Source: Crossiella cryophila
Lineage (GTDB): Bacteria; Actinomycetota; Actinomycetes; Mycobacteriales; Pseudonocardiaceae
DNA length: 64,000 bases
Assembly (NCBI RefSeq): GCF_014204915.1
Contig: NZ_JACHMH010000001.1
Location: 5,605,501-5,669,500, forward strand
Direction: 5' to 3'
The position numbers were made by a program, and so were the translations under genes. This document shows positions 1 through 9,578 of this stretch, piece after piece. Numbering within the stretch: the first letter of the stretch is position 1; every line of letters starts with the position of its first letter. The notes under the pieces were generated by a model. The model had not been told where the DNA came from and made no database searches. It worked only from the letters and a program-made list of their open reading frames with translations.

Positions 1-570
1 TCCGGTCGCGGACCAGGCCGCCTCGATCATCCGGAAGATCTCGTCCACCGCGGCGTCCGGCTCGGCCGCCTCGCGGGCCAGTGAGAACGCCTCGATCGCG
101 AACCGGGCCAGCGCACGGCAGGCGGTGGCGCTCCGGTGCAGGTCCGGGTCGGCGGTCAGGGCCGCGGCCAGCGAGTCCGCGTGGCGCAGGCGCATCGACT
201 CCTCGTACTGCCGCAGCGCGGGGGATTCCTCGATCAGGTGCCAGGTCGGCGCGGAACCCTCGGCCGAGCAGTGCCGCACCAGGGCACGGATCTCCTCGCG
301 CAGCAAGGGGATGAGCGGTTCGCCTGGCGCCCGGCCGGTGACCGCCTGGGTGAGGCGGTCCTGGAACTCCTGGTCCTGCTCGAACACCAGGGCCTCTTTC
401 GAGGCGAAGTGGGAGAACACCGTGGTGACCGCCACATCGGCCTCGGCGGCCACGTCCCGGATGCCCACCGCGTCGTACCCGCGCTCCAGGAACAGCCGCA
501 ACGCGGTGTCGGCGATCTTCTGCCGGGTCGCGGCCTTCTTGCGCTCCCGACGTCCGGGCGGTGCGGTCAT
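1..570 (-). CDS. TetR/AcrR family transcriptional regulator (3' end outside window)
   Basis: Partial gene: it starts at an ATG at 570 and runs off the left edge, so the C-terminus is missing. The N-terminus has the TetR helix-turn-helix pattern (RKKAATRQKIADTALRLFLE, then GYDAVGIRDVAAEADVAVTTVFSHFASKEAL). The visible 190 residues include most of the helical ligand-binding domain. The gene is divergent from the flavin monooxygenase/MDR oxidoreductase pair at 662 and 1794, with a short perfect inverted repeat between them. It is therefore probably the local repressor of that pair, with a small-molecule inducer that cannot be read from sequence. Assignment to TetR is firm; the target is inferred from position only. 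Confidence 0.9.
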   Translation of the reverse strand, partial: MTAPPGRRERKKAATRQKIADTALRLFLERGYDAVGIRDVAAEADVAVTTVFSHFASKEALVFEQDQEFQDRLTQAVTGRAPGEPLIPLLREEIRALVRHCSAEGSAPTWHLIEESPALRQYEESMRLRHADSLAAALTADPDLHRSATACRALARFAIEAFSLAREAAEPDAAVDEIFRMIEAAWSATG

Positions 571-613
571 GCGCTGATGCTATCAGGTGCAAAAGTGGAG
601 CTGTTGTTTAAAG

Positions 614-624
614 CTAACCGTTAG
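614..624. promoter_or_regulatory. Candidate TetR operator (CTAAC-C-GTTAG)
   Basis: A perfect 5-bp inverted repeat around one central base lies in the divergent promoter region between the TetR gene (start 570) and the monooxygenase (start 662). AT-rich sequence surrounds it in otherwise GC-rich DNA. It is short for a TetR site, so only its position supports the assignment. Confidence 0.4.
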
Positions 625-661
625 TGTTACGTTCGATGGCGAGACGAGAGGGGGACCAACG

Positions 662-1762
662 ATGCGCACGGTGATCGTGGGCGCGGGCCTGGTCGGCCTG
701 ACCACCGCGGCCTCGCTGCGGCTGATCGGGCACGAGGTCACCGTGCTGGAGCAGGCGCCGGAGGTGCGGGCGGCCGGGGCGGGCATCGGCCTGTGGGACA
801 ACGCGTTGCGGGAGTTCGACCTGCTCGGCATCGGCGAGCGGGTCCGGCGGCTGGGCGAGCCCGTGGACGCCTGGTTCTTCGACGCCGCGGGCCGCCCGGA
901 ACGCGCGGCGGGCTACGGCCCGGACGCCTACCGGTTCCTGATGGTGCCCCGGCCGGAGCTGACCACCCTGCTCGCCGACGCCGCCGGGCGGGACCGGATC
1001 CGCCTGGGCACGCACGTCACCGGCTTCACCGAGCAGGACACGCACGTGGTGGCGCACCTCGGCGACGGCACCCGGCTGGCGGCGGACCTGTTGATCGGCG
1101 CGGACGGGGTGTACTCCGAGGTGCGCGCCGCCATGCTGCCCGGCAGTGCGGCGGTCCCGCACGCCGGTCACCACGCCTGGCGGGCCGTGGTCCCCGCCGG
1201 TGCCGAGCGGCCGGAAGGCACGATGGTCACCATCGGCTCCGCGCGGACCAGGGGTGGCTACACCCGGGTCGCGGCGGATCGGACCATGTGGTGGGTTTCC
1301 CAGTTCGACGCCGGTGAACTCGTTGGCGGGAAACGGGATCGGGCGTTGCTACGGGCCCGCAACGTGGCCGGGTCCGGGTGGCACGAGGAGTTGCTGGCGA
1401 TGATCGCGGCGACCCCGGAGGAGTCCATCCTGGAGAACCGGATCATGCGCGTCCCCGAGCTGCCGCACTGGACCACCGGCCGGGTCATGCTGATCGGCGA
1501 TGCCGCACACGGCCTGTCCCCGCACATCGCGGCCGGCGGCACCCTGGGCATCGAGGACGCCGGGGTGCTACGCGCCGAACTGGCCCGCGGATCCGGCCTG
1601 GCCGAGCCGCTCGCCCGCTATGACAACGCCCGCAGAGCCCGCTTCGACCAGGTGCGCGCGCACGCCGACGCGGTCGAGCAGGCCGACGGGGCCGCCAAAT
1701 CCGCCGAGCGCTACGCCGCCTTCAGCCACTGGATGCTCGGCACCGCGCCTGCCACTGACTAA
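662..1762 (+). CDS. FAD-dependent monooxygenase (PHBH-like, group A)
   Basis: 366 residues. An N-terminal Rossmann dinucleotide motif (VIVGAGLVGLTTAASLR) binds FAD. The DG motif (LIGADGVYSEVR, about residue 150) and the GD motif (VMLIGDAAHGLSPHIAAGG, about 275-295) complete the signature of single-component NAD(P)H-dependent aromatic hydroxylases. The ATG at 662 is chosen because a purine-rich GAGAGGGGGA lies upstream and the FAD motif begins four residues in; an upstream in-frame start would add a non-conserved stretch. It is followed after 31 nt by an MDR oxidoreductase and is divergent from a TetR gene, a usual arrangement for an inducible detoxification operon. The substrate is unknown. 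Confidence 0.9.
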   Translation: MRTVIVGAGLVGLTTAASLRLIGHEVTVLEQAPEVRAAGAGIGLWDNALREFDLLGIGERVRRLGEPVDAWFFDAAGRPERAAGYGPDAYRFLMVPRPELTTLLADAAGRDRIRLGTHVTGFTEQDTHVVAHLGDGTRLAADLLIGADGVYSEVRAAMLPGSAAVPHAGHHAWRAVVPAGAERPEGTMVTIGSARTRGGYTRVAADRTMWWVSQFDAGELVGGKRDRALLRARNVAGSGWHEELLAMIAATPEESILENRIMRVPELPHWTTGRVMLIGDAAHGLSPHIAAGGTLGIEDAGVLRAELARGSGLAEPLARYDNARRARFDQVRAHADAVEQADGAAKSAERYAAFSHWMLGTAPATD

Positions 1763-1793
1763 GCACACCAACAACAACGTGAGGAACGAGAAC

Positions 1794-2687
1794 ATGCGGA
1801 AAGTGACCTTCGCCGAGTTCGGCGGCCCGGAAGTGCTGCGCCTGGACACCGCCGAGCAGCCGCACCCGGGCCCCGGCCAGGTGCGCATCGCCGTGCGGGC
1901 CGCGGGCGTGAACCCGTTCGACTGGCGGATCCGCACCGGAACGCTCCAGGACGCCCACCCGATCGAACTGCCTGCCGGGCTTGGGCTTGACGCCGCCGGG
2001 GTGGTGGACGAGCTGGGGGAGGGCGTCGAAGGCGTCGAGGTCGGCGAGCACGTGTTCGGCGTGGGTTCGAGCGCCTACGCCGAGTTCGCGGTGCTCTCGG
2101 CCTGGACCCGGATGCCGGCCGGACTGACGTTCGAGGAGGCGGCCGGATACCCCTCGGTGGTGGAGACCGCACTGCGCATCCTGCGCGAGGTCGGGGTGCG
2201 GCCGGGGCAGACGCTGCTGGTCAGCGGGGCTTCCGGCGGCGTCGGCTCGGCGGTGCTGCAGATCGCCCGCGACCGCGGCATCACCGTGATCGGCACGGCG
2301 GGCCCGGCCAACCAGGACTACCTGCGTGGCCTTGGCGCGCAGGCGGTGACCTACGGCGAAGGCTGGGTCGAGCGGGTGCGGCGGCTGGGCCGGGTCGACG
2401 CGGCGCTCGATGTGGCGGGCTCGGGTGTGCTCCGCGAGCTGATCGAACTGACCGGGGATCCGGACAAGGTGGTCTCCATCGCCGATTTCGGCGCGGCGGA
2501 GCACGGCGTCCGCTTCTCCGGCGAGGCGGGCAGCCTGCCGGACGCGCTCGCCCTGGCGGCCGACCTGATCACGCGGGGCAGGCTGCACATCCCGGTCGAG
2601 AAGTCCTACCCGCTCGCCGAAGCAGCGGCCGCACATCTCGACAGCCAGGCCGGTCACACCCGAGGCCGCCGGGTGCTGGTCCCCTGA
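1794..2687 (+). CDS. MDR-family NADP-dependent oxidoreductase (quinone oxidoreductase-like)
   Basis: 297 residues. It has a GroES-like N-terminal part (HPGPGQVRIAVRAAGVNPFDWRIRTG), then a Rossmann nucleotide-binding motif (LLVSGASGGVGSAVLQIARDRG, about residue 140-160). The catalytic-zinc cysteines of alcohol dehydrogenases are absent, which places it with zinc-free quinone/enoyl reductases of the medium-chain family. The start ATG follows GAGGAACGAG. It lies 31 nt downstream of the flavin monooxygenase and is probably co-transcribed. A role in reducing quinones or enones made or tolerated by the same operon is an inference. Confidence 0.88.
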   Translation: MRKVTFAEFGGPEVLRLDTAEQPHPGPGQVRIAVRAAGVNPFDWRIRTGTLQDAHPIELPAGLGLDAAGVVDELGEGVEGVEVGEHVFGVGSSAYAEFAVLSAWTRMPAGLTFEEAAGYPSVVETALRILREVGVRPGQTLLVSGASGGVGSAVLQIARDRGITVIGTAGPANQDYLRGLGAQAVTYGEGWVERVRRLGRVDAALDVAGSGVLRELIELTGDPDKVVSIADFGAAEHGVRFSGEAGSLPDALALAADLITRGRLHIPVEKSYPLAEAAAAHLDSQAGHTRGRRVLVP

Positions 2688-2692
2688 GCGGC

Positions 2693-2735
2693 CGCGGGGG
2701 CCGGGAAGCGATGAATCGCCTCCCCGGCCCCCGCG
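2693..2735. terminator. Bidirectional hairpin terminator between convergent genes
   Basis: Perfect 13-bp GC arms (2693-2705 and 2723-2735) enclose a smaller GCGA/TCGC stem. The structure sits between the stop of the oxidoreductase (2687) and the stop of the convergent subtilase (2745). There is no T-run, which is common for actinomycete terminators. Confidence 0.75.
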
Positions 2736-2744
2736 CCGGTCAGG

Positions 2745-5700
2745 TCACTTCTTCAGCTCGTACCCGCGCATGATGGTCTGCTCGAGCTTGTTGCCGTCGC
2801 TGTCGATCACCTTGGCGCGCAACGAGACGAAACCTCCCTCGGCCGGGTGGGTGAGCTTGGCCGCTCCCTTGTCGACCGGCGCCTGCTGCCAGGTCTTGCC
2901 GTCGTCGTAGGAGACCTCCACCGTCAGCTCGCGCACGATGGCCCCCGGCGAGCCGGGCTGGCGCTCGACGGTCACCGGAACGGTGAACGGCACCCCCGCC
3001 TGGGCCCGGTTGAACTCGTCGAGCTTCGGGGTGAACCGGACGGCCATCGCGGGCACCGCCGTCGTGCGGGTGGTGTTCCGGGACCGGAACGTCCACGACG
3101 CACTGACCTTTGTGGACAGTGTGGTGGCCGCCCTGCTCGCCTCGACCTCCACCCGGTACTCCGCCGCCTCCTTGGGCAGGGTGAAGTCGCCGAGTCCGGG
3201 CAGGTTGCCTTCCGCGATCTTCTTGCCGTTCTGGTACACCGTGGTGCGCCCGCTGTCCTGCCGGACGGGCAGGCCCCAGTGCCCGGCGCCGTCGCTGAAC
3301 AGCGGCAGCCGCACGGTCAGCGTGTCACCGGTCCTGGTGAGCCAGTGGTCCGGTGCGAACCGCTCCGGCATCGCGGGACCCACGACCCCGGTGTTCCAAC
3401 GCTCCACTGTGGACTGACCAGCCCGGTACCGCGTCAACATCGAGCGCAGCTCCGTCTCCGAGGCCCGGTCGGGACCGGTGCCGAACTGGGTGAGGACACC
3501 GCTCCACCGCACCCCCTCGGCCAGGACGTGCTCGGTGCGCCGGGACGGCAGCGGCAGGTCCAGCATGCGGGAGTACGCCACGGTGTCACCGCGCAACGGC
3601 TTGGGCAGCAGCGCCTTCCCGCCGGTGCGACTGCCCGCGACGCTCGCGTACTCCGCCTGCACCGTGGCCAGGTCGGCCTCGCGGACCCGGCGCTCGAAGC
3701 CCGTCGGCAGGCGGCCCTGCTCGAACCACGCCAGGTTATAGGTACGGGTGCTGTCCGCCCACTGCGTGTGCACCCTGGCGGTCAACTCGTCCCGGTTGAG
3801 GGACGGACCGATGTGCGCGGTGGAGATTCCGTTCAGGTCGCCGGCCAGGATGCCGCCGCCGACCCAGACGCCGTCCGGCAGGGTCCTGACAAAGCCGACA
3901 TCGGCGTTGAAGACCGTGGCGGTCGGGCTGGGCACGGTGACGGTGACCGGCCGCGCCACCCTGGCGTCCAGGGTGATCGCGAGGTTGCGGGTGACCTCGA
4001 GAACCGGGTGCAGCAGGAAGGTGGTCTCGCTCCCGGTGAAAATGCTGGAGTAGAGGGTGTAGCTGCCCTTCGGCAGGCGCAGGGTGGATTTTCCGTTGGC
4101 ACCGCTGGTTTGGTGGTCGGTGGTGGCACCCGCCGCGGTGCCGGCGAAGTCCGACGCGGGGCGGCCTGTCCGGTCGGTGACGTCGAGGGCGACGTCGTAG
4201 CTCTCGGCCTCCTTGTCCACGGCGAGCGGAGTGCCAACGGTGACCGTCGAGTCGGACGCGATCAGCCTGCCGGTGTAGAGCGCGTCCGCTCCCGGCGTGC
4301 GGGTGTCCGAGGTGACCTGGACCGTGGTCTCGCCGCCTGCGGGCACGGTCACCGTCGTGCGGTCCACGGTGAACATTCCCTGCGGCGCCTGGGTCTCGAC
4401 GCGCAGGGTGAGCGTGCGCGCGGTGGTCCCGGTGTTGCGGTAGGTGACCGGCTTGGTCACCGGCTTGTCGTCGTCGTGCGGCCACTGCTGGGTGCCGAAG
4501 CCGAGGCTGCCGGAGGTGCTGATCAGGGTCTGGTTCAGCGCCTTGCCGACGTCGACCCGGCCCGAGCCCTGCTCGAAGACGCCGAGCGTGGGGTTCGGGG
4601 TGGCGGAGGAGGTCAGCTGCGCCTTGAGATCGGCGGCCTTCCACCCCGGGTGACGCTGGGCCAGCAGCGCCGCGACCCCGGCGACGTGCGGGGTCGCCAT
4701 CGACGTGCCGGACATCGACACGTAGCCGTCCCCGGCGGGCGTGCCGATCCGGCCGTGCGTGGCCCTGCCCGCCACGATGCCGACGCCGGGAGCGGTGATG
4801 TCGGGCTTGATCGCGCCGTCGCCGACCCGCGGCCCACGGCTGGAGAACGGGGCCAGCTTGTCGTCCCGGTCGACCGCGCCCACGGTGAGCGCGGCGTCCG
4901 CGCTGCCGGGGGAACCGACGCTCTTGGCGTGCGGGCCGCTGTTCCCGGCCGCGATGACGAACAACGTGCCGTACTTGGCGGTCAGCGTGTTGACCGCCTC
5001 CTCCAGCGGATCGACCTCCGCGCCGTCACCGCCGCCGAGGCTGAGGTTGGCGATGGTGGCGCCCTGCTCGGCCGCCCACTGCATCCCGGCGAGGATCCAG
5101 GAGTCGTAGCCGGAGCCGTTGCTGTCGAGCACCTTGGCGTCGAGGATCTTCGCGCCGTAGGCGACGCCCTTGAACTTGCCGCCGGACTTCGCGCCAGTGC
5201 CCGCGATGGTGGAGGCGACGTGCGTGCCGTGCCCCTGCCGGTCCACCGCGTCGGCGTCGCCGGTGAAATTGTGCTCGGCCAGCTGCCGGTCGGCCAGGTC
5301 GGGGTGGGTCTCATCGACGCCGGTGTCCAGCACAGCCACCTTGATCCCGTTGCCGGTCAGGCCGCTCTGCCAGGCCGACGGCGCACCGATCTGCGCGGTG
5401 CTGCGGTCCAAAGTGGACTTGCGCTTGCCGTCCAGCCACACCCGTTCGACACCCGAGGTGGTGATCGTCTGCCAGAGCTGCGCGACCCGGCTCTTCGCCA
5501 CCGTCACCGCGGCCGCGCGCACGCTGGGCAGCTCGGCGGTGACCCGCACCCCGGCCGCCCGCACCTGCGGCGCACTCATGATCAACGGGAGGTCGGCGCG
5601 GGTGATGTCGTCGTAGCCGGACTCGATCAGCGCGGTCACGTCGAACAGCCGCCGGTCCAGCACACCCTTGCGCAGCAACGGTTCCGCGTCCTCGGGGACC

Positions 5701-5933
5701 ACGTGCAAGCGACCGCCGACCTGCCGGGTGGTGAAGCGTTTCCGCTCCCGGCCCTCGCCCGGCCGGACCACGGCCGAGCTGAGCTTGCCGGGCGTCACGC
5801 CGACCCGATCGCCGGTCACCAGGGTCACCCACCGCAGTGACCCTGGATCCGGTGTTCTCTCCTGGGCCGTCGCCATGCCCGGCACCAAGGTGGTACCGAG
5901 CACGAGCACCGCGCCCAACACGCTGAGTCGCAC
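2745..5933 (-). CDS. Secreted S8 family serine peptidase (subtilase)
   Basis: 1062 residues. It has a signal peptide (about 1-24, cleavage near ATA-QE), then a propeptide region to about residue 190. The subtilase catalytic triad is visible: Asp203 in VAVLDTGVDETHPDL, His235 in GHGTHVASTIAG, and Ser411 in SGTSMATPHVAG. The oxyanion Asn331 lies in IAAGNSGPHA. About 600 residues follow the catalytic domain and appear to be beta-rich domains (an NTG/DUF11-type segment near 490-570, a carboxypeptidase-regulatory-like segment near 590-680). It is probably an extracellular protease for growth on protein. It is divergent from the two-component system at 6065. No sorting or membrane anchor is seen at the C-terminus (ends GYELKK). 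Confidence 0.95.
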   Translation of the reverse strand: MRLSVLGAVLVLGTTLVPGMATAQERTPDPGSLRWVTLVTGDRVGVTPGKLSSAVVRPGEGRERKRFTTRQVGGRLHVVPEDAEPLLRKGVLDRRLFDVTALIESGYDDITRADLPLIMSAPQVRAAGVRVTAELPSVRAAAVTVAKSRVAQLWQTITTSGVERVWLDGKRKSTLDRSTAQIGAPSAWQSGLTGNGIKVAVLDTGVDETHPDLADRQLAEHNFTGDADAVDRQGHGTHVASTIAGTGAKSGGKFKGVAYGAKILDAKVLDSNGSGYDSWILAGMQWAAEQGATIANLSLGGGDGAEVDPLEEAVNTLTAKYGTLFVIAAGNSGPHAKSVGSPGSADAALTVGAVDRDDKLAPFSSRGPRVGDGAIKPDITAPGVGIVAGRATHGRIGTPAGDGYVSMSGTSMATPHVAGVAALLAQRHPGWKAADLKAQLTSSATPNPTLGVFEQGSGRVDVGKALNQTLISTSGSLGFGTQQWPHDDDKPVTKPVTYRNTGTTARTLTLRVETQAPQGMFTVDRTTVTVPAGGETTVQVTSDTRTPGADALYTGRLIASDSTVTVGTPLAVDKEAESYDVALDVTDRTGRPASDFAGTAAGATTDHQTSGANGKSTLRLPKGSYTLYSSIFTGSETTFLLHPVLEVTRNLAITLDARVARPVTVTVPSPTATVFNADVGFVRTLPDGVWVGGGILAGDLNGISTAHIGPSLNRDELTARVHTQWADSTRTYNLAWFEQGRLPTGFERRVREADLATVQAEYASVAGSRTGGKALLPKPLRGDTVAYSRMLDLPLPSRRTEHVLAEGVRWSGVLTQFGTGPDRASETELRSMLTRYRAGQSTVERWNTGVVGPAMPERFAPDHWLTRTGDTLTVRLPLFSDGAGHWGLPVRQDSGRTTVYQNGKKIAEGNLPGLGDFTLPKEAAEYRVEVEASRAATTLSTKVSASWTFRSRNTTRTTAVPAMAVRFTPKLDEFNRAQAGVPFTVPVTVERQPGSPGAIVRELTVEVSYDDGKTWQQAPVDKGAAKLTHPAEGGFVSLRAKVIDSDGNKLEQTIMRGYELKK

Positions 5934-6064
5934 GAATGCCTCCAGCTCTCCGGGAAGGGGATGATGGGCACATCAAGCACCACGGCCGATAAATCCGCGA
6001 TAACCACCGCTCTCGGTTTCGCCCGGCCGCGCCTATGCTCAGCTCGAACGGGACGGGAGGCCGC

Positions 6065-6721
6065 ATGCGGGTGTTGCTCGTCGAGGACGAACGGGTACTG
6101 GCCGAGGCCATCGCGGAAGGGCTGCGCGAGGAAGCGCTGGCCGTGGACGTGGCCTACGACGGCGGTGCTGCACTGGAGCGGATCGGGGTGCACGCCTACG
6201 ACGTCGTGGTGCTCGACCGGGACCTGCCGGTGGTGCACGGGGACGAGGTGTGCCGCGCGGTCGTCGAATCCGGTGCGGCGACAAGGGTTCTGATGCTCAC
6301 CGCCGCCGGATCGGTGCTTGACCGGATCGCCGGACTCGGCCTCGGCGCCGATGACTACCTGCCCAAGCCGTTCGTCTTCGGCGAACTGGTGGCCAGGGTG
6401 CGCGCGCTCGGCCGCCGGACCCGGCCAGCCGCGCCGCCGGTACTGAGCCGGGCCGGCATCCGAGTTGACCCCGGACGCCTGGAAACCCATCGGGACGGTG
6501 CGCTGATCCCGTTGTCCCGCAAGGAGTTCGGTGTGCTGGAAGAGCTGTTGCGGGCCGAGGGCAGGCCGGTCTCCGCCGAGGAACTCCTCGAACGGGTCTG
6601 GGACGAGCACATCGACCCGTTCACCAACGTGGTGCCGATGACGGTGATGAAGCTGCGGCGCAAACTGGGGGAGCCGCCGGTGATCGGCACCGTGCCCGGC
6701 GCGGGATACCGGATCCCATGA
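6065..6721 (+). CDS. Response regulator, OmpR/PhoB family
   Basis: 218 residues. The receiver domain shows the acidic pocket (E7, D8), the phosphoacceptor Asp51 in VVVLDRDLPVVHGDE, Thr79 in MLTAAG and Lys101 in YLPKPF. A C-terminal winged helix (RKEFGVLEELLRAEGRPVS through VIGTVPGAGYRIP) binds DNA. The ATG at 6065 is chosen because GGGAGG precedes it and MRVLLVEDE is the canonical N-terminus. Its stop overlaps the start of the histidine kinase by 4 nt, so the two are translationally coupled. The adjacent divergent subtilase gene is a possible target; this is not shown by the sequence. Confidence 0.95.
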   Translation: MRVLLVEDERVLAEAIAEGLREEALAVDVAYDGGAALERIGVHAYDVVVLDRDLPVVHGDEVCRAVVESGAATRVLMLTAAGSVLDRIAGLGLGADDYLPKPFVFGELVARVRALGRRTRPAAPPVLSRAGIRVDPGRLETHRDGALIPLSRKEFGVLEELLRAEGRPVSAEELLERVWDEHIDPFTNVVPMTVMKLRRKLGEPPVIGTVPGAGYRIP

Positions 6722-7890
6722 CCTTCCGCACCCGGCTGACCGTGCTGTGTGGACTGTTCGTCCTTGGCGCGAGCGCGGCACTGCTCGGCCTCACCTATCT
6801 TTTGGTCGCGCGCAGCCTCGACCGCGTGCTGGGCTCGACCGCGCGGCTGGTGCTGACCCAGGCCGGTCAGGAGCCGACCTTCGGGCTCGCCGTCCCCACG
6901 CTGCCGGACAGCTCGCCGGACCAGCTCGGCGTGCTGGAGGAGCAGTTCCGGTCGGCGATCCTGGACTCGCTGTTGTTCCAGGGGGTGATCGCCTTCGCCG
7001 TGGTCGGCACGGTCACCATGCTGCTGGTGTGGCTGCTCGGTGCGCGGGCGCTGCGGCCACTGCGCCGGATCACCGACACCGCGCGCCGGGTGGCCGACCG
7101 CAGCCTGCACGAGCGCATCGCGCTGGACGGCCCGCGCGATGAGATCAAGGAACTGGCCGACACCTTCGACACCATGCTCGACCGGCTGGACCGCTCCTTC
7201 GACGGTCAGCGCCGGTTCGTGGCCAACGCCTCGCACGAACTGCGCACCCCGCTGACCATGCAGCGCACCCTGGTCGAGGTGGCCATGCGCCGCAAGGACG
7301 CCCCACCCGAGCTGCGCAAGCTCGGCGGCTCGCTGCTGGAGATCAACGACCGGCACGAACGCCTCATCGAGGGCCTGCTCACCCTGGCCCACAGCGAGAA
7401 CGAACAACTCACGGTGCAGCCGCTCGACCTCGCCGACCTCGCCGCCCGGGTCATCGAGGCGGCGGGCACCGAGGCCGCGGCGGCCGGGGTCACGATCACC
7501 GCCGACCTGACGGCGGCACCGGTGCACGGCGACCCGGCGCTGCTGGAACGGGCCGTGCAGAACCTGGTCGAGAACGGCATCCGGCACAACCTCGCCGAGG
7601 GCGGCTGGGTACACGTGCACAGCGGCCCACCCGGGACGATCTCGGTCACCAACTCCGGCGTCGTGATCACCGCCGAGGACCTGCCCCGGCTGTTCGAGCC
7701 CTTCCGCAGGCTCGGCGACGACCGGATCGGCTCCCGGCGCGGCAGTGGACTCGGCCTGTCGATCGTCCGCTCGGTGGCCAACGCCCACGGCGGCCAGGTC
7801 ACCGCCGAACCGCGGCCCGATGGCGGGCTGACCGTATCGCTGACACTGCCCGCCCGGATTCCCCAGCCGGAGACCGGCGCCTTCTCCTAA
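6718..7890 (+). CDS. Sensor histidine kinase
   Basis: 390 residues. Two transmembrane segments (about 8-30 and 86-107) flank a short extracytoplasmic loop of about 55 residues. A HAMP linker follows (about 108-160). The dimerisation/phosphoacceptor helix has ANASHELRTPLTMQ with His173. The HATPase domain has an N-box (NLVENGIRHN) and a G-rich box (GSRRGSGLGLSIVRSVANAHGG). It pairs with the response regulator that overlaps it by 4 nt. The small sensor loop suggests an envelope or membrane-proximal signal. Confidence 0.94.
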   Translation: MTFRTRLTVLCGLFVLGASAALLGLTYLLVARSLDRVLGSTARLVLTQAGQEPTFGLAVPTLPDSSPDQLGVLEEQFRSAILDSLLFQGVIAFAVVGTVTMLLVWLLGARALRPLRRITDTARRVADRSLHERIALDGPRDEIKELADTFDTMLDRLDRSFDGQRRFVANASHELRTPLTMQRTLVEVAMRRKDAPPELRKLGGSLLEINDRHERLIEGLLTLAHSENEQLTVQPLDLADLAARVIEAAGTEAAAAGVTITADLTAAPVHGDPALLERAVQNLVENGIRHNLAEGGWVHVHSGPPGTISVTNSGVVITAEDLPRLFEPFRRLGDDRIGSRRGSGLGLSIVRSVANAHGGQVTAEPRPDGGLTVSLTLPARIPQPETGAFS

Positions 7891-8029
7891 TCGAAATGGC
7901 TATCGCGGCCATTTCACCGGAATGGTGGATCAAGGTCAATCGGCCATTCGGTGACCCCGGTTCCGGTCGGCGCGCGGCGGATAATCGTGCCGGACAATCA
8001 AGGGCCTCGGCACGAAATGTCCGCTTTTG

Positions 8030-8043
8030 AACCCGATCGGGTT
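8030..8043. promoter_or_regulatory. 14-bp perfect palindrome upstream of encapsulin operon
   Basis: AACCCGATCGGGTT reads identically on both strands. It lies about 105 bp upstream of the encapsulin start in a 257-bp intergenic stretch that otherwise holds nothing recognisable. It could be an operator or a transcript-end structure of the upstream kinase gene. Confidence 0.4.
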
Positions 8044-8147
8044 AAACCGTCCAGGCTGGCTTGTCCTCGTGGATCAGCTCCACATAGCGTCGCTTCCGCT
8101 TTGGAACCGATTGCTCAACAATCCCCATTTCGATTGGTGGTCGTGCT

Positions 8148-9578
8148 GTGCGCGAAATGACTGACGAACGCTCTCCGCAGCGCAACGGAAACGGCGGCGG
8201 GCAGCTCAGCCTCAGCACGGAAGCCGCGCGCAAACTGTCCTCGACCAGCAAGTCCGTGCCGCAGATGCAGGGCATCACGCCGCGGTGGCTGCTCAACCTG
8301 CTGCCCTGGGTGGAGGCGCGCGGTGGCGCCTACCGGGTCAACCGGCGGCTGAACTACACCCTGGGGGACGGGCGGCTGGCCTTCCAGACCACCGGCAGCC
8401 AGGTGCAGGTCATCCCAGCCGAGCTGACCGAACTGCCGTTATTGCACGACTGCGCCGACATCGACGCGCTCGGCCTGATGGCAGGCCGGTTCACCCAGCG
8501 CGAGTACGAGGCAGGCCAGGTGCTGGTGAGCGCGGACAGCCCGGCCGATGAGCTGGTGCTGCTGGTGCACGGGCGGCTGACCAAACTCCGGGACGGCGAG
8601 TACGGCCAGGAGTCGACCCTGACCATCATGGCCGACGGCGACCATTTCGGGGACGAGTTCCTGCTCGATGCCGACAGCCGGTGGGACTACTCGGTCAAGG
8701 CGGCCACCGCCTGCACGGTGATGTCGCTGAGCAGGGCCGACTTCCACGAACTGCTGGAACAGTCCGCCTCCCTGCGCGCGCATATCGAGCGGCAGCGGGC
8801 GCAGGCGGACAAGGCGCAGAACCCCTATGGCGAGGCCGAGGTGGACATCCGGTCCGGCCACCGAGGGGAACAGCTGCTCAGCGGCACCTTCGTCGACTAC
8901 GAGATGAAGCCCCGCGAGTACGAGCTGAGCATCGCCCAGACCGTGCTGCGCGTGCACACCCGGGTGCAGGACCTCTACAACGAGCCCATCGACCAGCTCG
9001 AACAGCAGCTGCGGCTGACCATCGAGGCGGTGCGGGAGCGCCAGGAACACGAGCTGATCAACAACCGGGACTTCGGCCTGCTTCACAACGCCGACTTCGG
9101 CCAGCGCATCTACACCCGCTCCGGCCCGCCCACCCCGCACGACATGGACCGGCTGCTGAACACGGTGTGGAAGAACCCAGGGTTCATCCTGGCCCACCCC
9201 GAGGCCATCGCGGCCTTCCGGGACGAGTGCACCCGGCAGGGCATCTCGCCGGAGACCGTGCACGTGCCCGGCGGCCGGGTCTCGGCCTGGCGCGGGGTGC
9301 CGATCTACCCGTGCTGGAAGATCCCGATCACCGAGAAGCGCACCACCTCGATCATGGTGATGCGCACCGGCGAGGAGGACCAGGGCGTCATCGGCCTGCG
9401 CAAGACCGGGCTGATCGACGAGTACGAGCCGGGCCTGAGCGTGCGGTTCATGAGCATCGACGAGAAGGCGATCGTCAACTACCTCATCACCTGCTACTAC
9501 TCGCTGGCCGTGCTGGTGCCGGACGCACTCGGCGTGCTGGAGCACGTGCAGCTCGGGAGTGTTGATGGCCGCGGCTGA
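8148..9578 (+). CDS. Family 2B encapsulin shell protein with cyclic-nucleotide-binding domain (EshA-like)
   Basis: 476 residues from the GTG start. An N-terminal segment typical of SrpI/EshA-type shells ([20 protein letters not shown], then [25 protein letters not shown]) is interrupted by a cNMP-binding domain (about 108-208, with [10 protein letters not shown] as phosphate-cassette-like motif). The HK97-type shell fold then resumes ([52 protein letters not shown]). Family knowledge: family 2 encapsulins self-assemble into icosahedral protein compartments, and 2B shells carry this insert and are commonly next to terpenoid enzymes. GTG 8148 has GGTGG seven bases upstream; ATG 8157 is the alternative start. 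Its 3' end overlaps the prenyl/terpene synthase fusion gene, the probable cargo. Confidence 0.93.
   Translation: MREMTDERSPQRNGNGGGQLSLSTEAARKLSSTSKSVPQMQGITPRWLLNLLPWVEARGGAYRVNRRLNYTLGDGRLAFQTTGSQVQVIPAELTELPLLHDCADIDALGLMAGRFTQREYEAGQVLVSADSPADELVLLVHGRLTKLRDGEYGQESTLTIMADGDHFGDEFLLDADSRWDYSVKAATACTVMSLSRADFHELLEQSASLRAHIERQRAQADKAQNPYGEAEVDIRSGHRGEQLLSGTFVDYEMKPREYELSIAQTVLRVHTRVQDLYNEPIDQLEQQLRLTIEAVRERQEHELINNRDFGLLHNADFGQRIYTRSGPPTPHDMDRLLNTVWKNPGFILAHPEAIAAFRDECTRQGISPETVHVPGGRVSAWRGVPIYPCWKIPITEKRTTSIMVMRTGEEDQGVIGLRKTGLIDEYEPGLSVRFMSIDEKAIVNYLITCYYSLAVLVPDALGVLEHVQLGSVDGRG

Noticed and set aside
2847-5840. A 997-codon open frame on the plus strand opposite the subtilase
   Set aside because: Shadow of the subtilase gene. 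The minus strand holds the complete catalytic triad and a signal peptide.
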